From NCBI GenBank assembly GCA_016928935.1, contig JAFGJU010000168.1:1-7239 (forward strand): a DNA stretch of 7,239 nt, given 5' to 3'. Source of the DNA: Candidatus Eiseniibacteriota bacterium (GTDB lineage: Bacteria; Eisenbacteria; RBG-16-71-46; JAFGJU01). Below, one piece after another: positions 5,540 through 7,239 of this stretch; positions within the stretch are counted from its first letter, which is position 1; every line of letters begins with the position of its first letter. The position numbers and the translations under genes are program-made. The notes under the pieces were generated by a model. It saw only the letters and a list, made by a program, of their open reading frames with translations. It had not been told where the DNA came from and made no database searches.

Positions 5540-5898
5540 GTCTTCCTGCTCCTCTCCAGCTCCACCTCTACGTTGGTAAGACTGGCCGAGAACGGCACGT
5601 TGGGCTTTCTCACCCTCACAACGACCTTCTCAACCGGGAAGTTCCCGAGCAGCTTGTCCGCCACGGCGCCGGCGAGAGCCTCCAGGAGCTTGTACGAACC
5701 GTGCTCCACGAGGTCCTTGAGCATCCGGTACACCTTGGTGTAGTCCAGGGCCTCGGCCAGGGCGTCCTTGGACGCGCACGTCGTGAAGTCGCCCTGGAGC
5801 TCGACGTCCAGCTCCAGCCGCTGCCCCAGCTGCCTCTCTGCATCCAGGCACCCGTGATGCCCGAAGAATGATAATCCCGTCAACCTCAGCTTGTCCAT
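5536..5898 (-). CDS. folB: Dihydroneopterin aldolase FolB
   Basis: Cleaves 7,8-dihydroneopterin to 6-hydroxymethyl-dihydropterin and glycolaldehyde, the step before FolK. The 120-residue product has the usual length and motifs: 'LTGLSFFGHHGCLDAERQ' at 6-23 with E21, 'LDYTKVYRMLKDLVE' with Y53, 'YKLLEALAGAVAD' with substrate-binding E73, and 'VVVRVRKPNVPF' with the catalytic lysine K98. The frame is open to 6120, but the upstream part is the shadow of dapL and lacks family similarity; the ATG at 5898 gives 'MDKLRLTGLSFFG', the natural N-terminus. It overlaps the dapL end by 13 nt, and its Shine-Dalgarno is weak, so translation is probably coupled to dapL. FolX (dihydroneopterin triphosphate epimerase) shares the fold, but adjacency to folK favours FolB. 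Confidence 0.93.
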   Translation of the reverse strand: MDKLRLTGLSFFGHHGCLDAERQLGQRLELDVELQGDFTTCASKDALAEALDYTKVYRMLKDLVEHGSYKLLEALAGAVADKLLGNFPVEKVVVRVRKPNVPFSASLTNVEVELERSRKT

Positions 5899-7088
5899 AG
5901 CCTGAGCCCCGCAATTCGTTCCAGACCCTCCGCAATCTCGGTGTCCGGCCTGGTGAGAGCGACCCGGAACCAGCCCTCCCCGTTCCTGCCGAACCCGGAG
6001 CCCGGGGCCACTGTGACGCCGACCCTCTCGAGCAGAAACACGGCCAGCTCCATCGAGGTCATGCCCTCCGGCACCCTGGCCCAGACAAAGAACGTTCCGC
6101 CGGGCGTGAAGAAATGGCATCCCATCTCACGGAGCTTGGCAAGAGCGATTGACCGCCTTCTGTCGAACGCACGCAGGTTGTCGTCGTACCTCATCCCCAA
6201 CGCCGCTTCGGCGGCCTCCTGAACCGCTCCGAACACGCTCGAGTCCAGGTTCACCTTGACCTGAGCCAGGGCCTTGAGGATCTCCCTGTTGCCGACCGCG
6301 AACCCGACTCTCCAGCCGGTCATGTTGAAGGTCTTGGAGAACGAATGCACCTCGATGGCGCAGTCCATCGCGCCCTCAGCAGCCAGAATGCTGGGCGAAC
6401 GGAACCCGTCGAAAGTCAACTCGCTGTAAGCGGCGTCATTGCAGACGAAGACGCCCCGGCGGCGCGCGAAACCGACGAGACTCTCGAAGAACGCAGCGCT
6501 CACCACCGCTCCCGTGGGGTTGTTGGGGTAGTTCATAAACATCAGCTTGGCGTCGCCCGCTGCCTCGAGCTCGGCCATATCCGGCAGGAACGAAGTGCGT
6601 TCGTAGATGCCGAATCGCCGCACCTCGGCCCCAGCCATGAGCGACATGTTCTCGTACACCGGGTATCCCGGGTCGGGCACGAGGACGGTCTCTCCGTCGT
6701 TCACGACGGCCATCGGCAGGTGCCCCAACCCCTCCTTCGAGCCGATGAGCACCAACACCTCGTGGTCGGCGTCCAGCGTCACCCCAAACCTCACCTTGAA
6801 CCAGGAGGCGATGGCGCGCCTGAAACTGGGCGAGCCGACGTAGCCGGGATAACGGTGGTGGGTGGGGTTGCCCACCGCTTCCTTCATTTTTTCCACTATC
6901 CTGGCGGGCGTGGGCAGGTCCGGGTCGCCGACGGCGAGGTCTATCACCCTGGCGCCCTTCTCGACTGCCCTCTTCTTGGCCTTGTCCAGCTCGTCGAAGA
7001 GGTAAGGCGGGAGCCTGTCAAGCCTCGCGGCCTTGACCGGGCGCCGGGATGTCTTCTGTTCGTCGTGACTCATACAGATTAGCCGCAC
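5886..7088 (-). CDS. dapL: LL-diaminopimelate aminotransferase (DapL-type, fold-type I PLP enzyme)
   Basis: Converts tetrahydrodipicolinate and glutamate directly to LL-diaminopimelate, bypassing the succinylated or acetylated route, for lysine and peptidoglycan. About 400 residues, normal for the family. Features in order (counted from the GTG start): 'LPPYLFDELDKAKK' near 26, 'DLAVGDPDLPTP' near 50, 'RYPGYVGSPSFR' near 79, 'LIGSKEGLGHLP' near 114, 'VPDPGYPVY' near 137, 'NYPNNPTG' near 186 with PLP-contacting Asn190, 'NDAAYSEL' with Asp218 and Tyr221, the PLP lysine K252 in 'SFSKTFNMTGWRVGF', and a final carboxylate-binding arginine in 'WFRVALTRPD'. The start is ambiguous: GTG 7088 has GGAGGG 10 nt upstream; ATG 7073 is 25 nt from it but separated by a hairpin. 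The TTG at 7145 falls in the promoter. Other class I aminotransferase activities cannot be fully excluded. Confidence 0.88.
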   Translation of the reverse strand: MRLICMSHDEQKTSRRPVKAARLDRLPPYLFDELDKAKKRAVEKGARVIDLAVGDPDLPTPARIVEKMKEAVGNPTHHRYPGYVGSPSFRRAIASWFKVRFGVTLDADHEVLVLIGSKEGLGHLPMAVVNDGETVLVPDPGYPVYENMSLMAGAEVRRFGIYERTSFLPDMAELEAAGDAKLMFMNYPNNPTGAVVSAAFFESLVGFARRRGVFVCNDAAYSELTFDGFRSPSILAAEGAMDCAIEVHSFSKTFNMTGWRVGFAVGNREILKALAQVKVNLDSSVFGAVQEAAEAALGMRYDDNLRAFDRRRSIALAKLREMGCHFFTPGGTFFVWARVPEGMTSMELAVFLLERVGVTVAPGSGFGRNGEGWFRVALTRPDTEIAEGLERIAGLRLWTS

Positions 7089-7096
7089 AAGCGGCT
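7081..7096 (-). promoter_or_regulatory. Perfect hairpin between the dapL Shine-Dalgarno and the ATG
   Basis: AGCCGC, loop TTGT, GCGGCT: six perfect pairs. GGAGGG at 7099-7104 lies 2 nt before it and the ATG at 7073 lies 7 nt after it. If folded, the hairpin would shorten the effective Shine-Dalgarno to ATG gap from 25 to 9 nt; it would also enclose the GTG at 7088. Confidence 0.45.
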
Positions 7097-7116
7097 TTCC
7101 CTCCGTTCTGGAGGTG

Positions 7117-7145
7117 AATCTACCCCATGGTGGGCAGGAAGTCAA
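7117..7145 (-). promoter_or_regulatory. Sigma70-type promoter for the dapL-tatA cluster
   Basis: The minus strand reads TTGACT (7140-7145), a 17-nt spacer, then TAGATT (7117-7122). That is five of six matches to the -35 consensus, four of six to the -10, and the ideal spacing. A start site near 7110 would leave a leader of about 22 nt carrying the GGAGGG Shine-Dalgarno before the GTG at 7088. It is the only convincing promoter I see in the cluster. Confidence 0.65.
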
Positions 7146-7239
7146 TGCGGGCGGGGAAACGGCCGACGCCCGCGGGCCACGGCGTGTCTCAGGAGTGGCG
7201 GGTCACATTATGGGCTTGACGGCCCGCACTCGAACAGCC
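7146..7239. other. Upstream region with no assignable gene
   Basis: This region contains inverted repeats such as GCCCGCGGGC (7168-7177) and ACGCC/GGCGT (7166-7170 with 7181-7185 on the plus strand), but no T-run that would make a convincing terminator. On the minus strand a short open frame from the window edge ends at TGA 7203-7205 (AVRVRAVKPIM). It could be the last residues of an upstream gene, but twelve codons are too few to judge. Confidence 0.3.

Noticed and set aside
5899..6120. A 74-codon upstream extension of the folB frame.
   Set aside because: It is inside dapL in another frame and unlike any FolB sequence; the ATG at 5898 gives the normal 120-residue enzyme.
7203..7239. TTCGAGT near the right edge as the T-loop of a tRNA.
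   Set aside because: The flanking bases do not pair as a T-stem and no acceptor stem or CCA-like end fits.

Overview
This window comes from a GC-rich bacterial genome. It holds one dense, single-direction cluster of eleven genes on the minus strand (about 7088 down to 168), plus the tail of a convergent plus-strand gene at the left edge. The gene families (DapL-type diaminopimelate synthesis, a SurA/PpiC-type chaperone, TatA, a lone LytR_C protein, DUF4321) and the order folB-folK-deoxynucleoside kinase-panB-panC suggest an uncultured or poorly studied Gram-negative-like lineage, perhaps among the FCB-group candidate phyla. That placement is an inference from gene content and has not been tested.

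Layout, in transcription order from right to left: a good sigma70-type promoter (7117-7145); dapL (LL-diaminopimelate aminotransferase); folB and folK (two consecutive pterin steps of folate synthesis); a deoxynucleoside kinase; panB; a 173-nt GC-rich spacer that can be drawn as a cloverleaf; panC; a stand-alone GlmU-type nucleotidyltransferase domain; a HIT-family nucleotide hydrolase/phosphorylase with a very basic tail; a membrane-anchored LytR_C protein; a small DUF4321 membrane protein; and tatA. tatA ends in a 4-base stop-to-stop overlap with the convergent peptidyl-prolyl isomerase gene.

Most junctions overlap or are shorter than 35 nt, which argues for one operon with translational coupling. 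The large exception is the panB-panC spacer. Seven of the eleven minus-strand genes appear to start at GTG or TTG, so several starts here are set by Shine-Dalgarno placement and family alignment rather than by the longest frame.

Functionally the cluster is a precursor set: diaminopimelate and UDP-GlcNAc for cell wall, folate, pantothenate/CoA and dNTP salvage, followed by small envelope proteins. PanB consumes 5,10-methylene-tetrahydrofolate, so the folate and pantothenate genes are linked biochemically as well as by position. I see no transposon, CRISPR array, phage gene, tRNA or rRNA. The items most worth a second look are the possible structured RNA before panC, the hairpin at the dapL start, the GlmU half-protein and the basic HIT tail.
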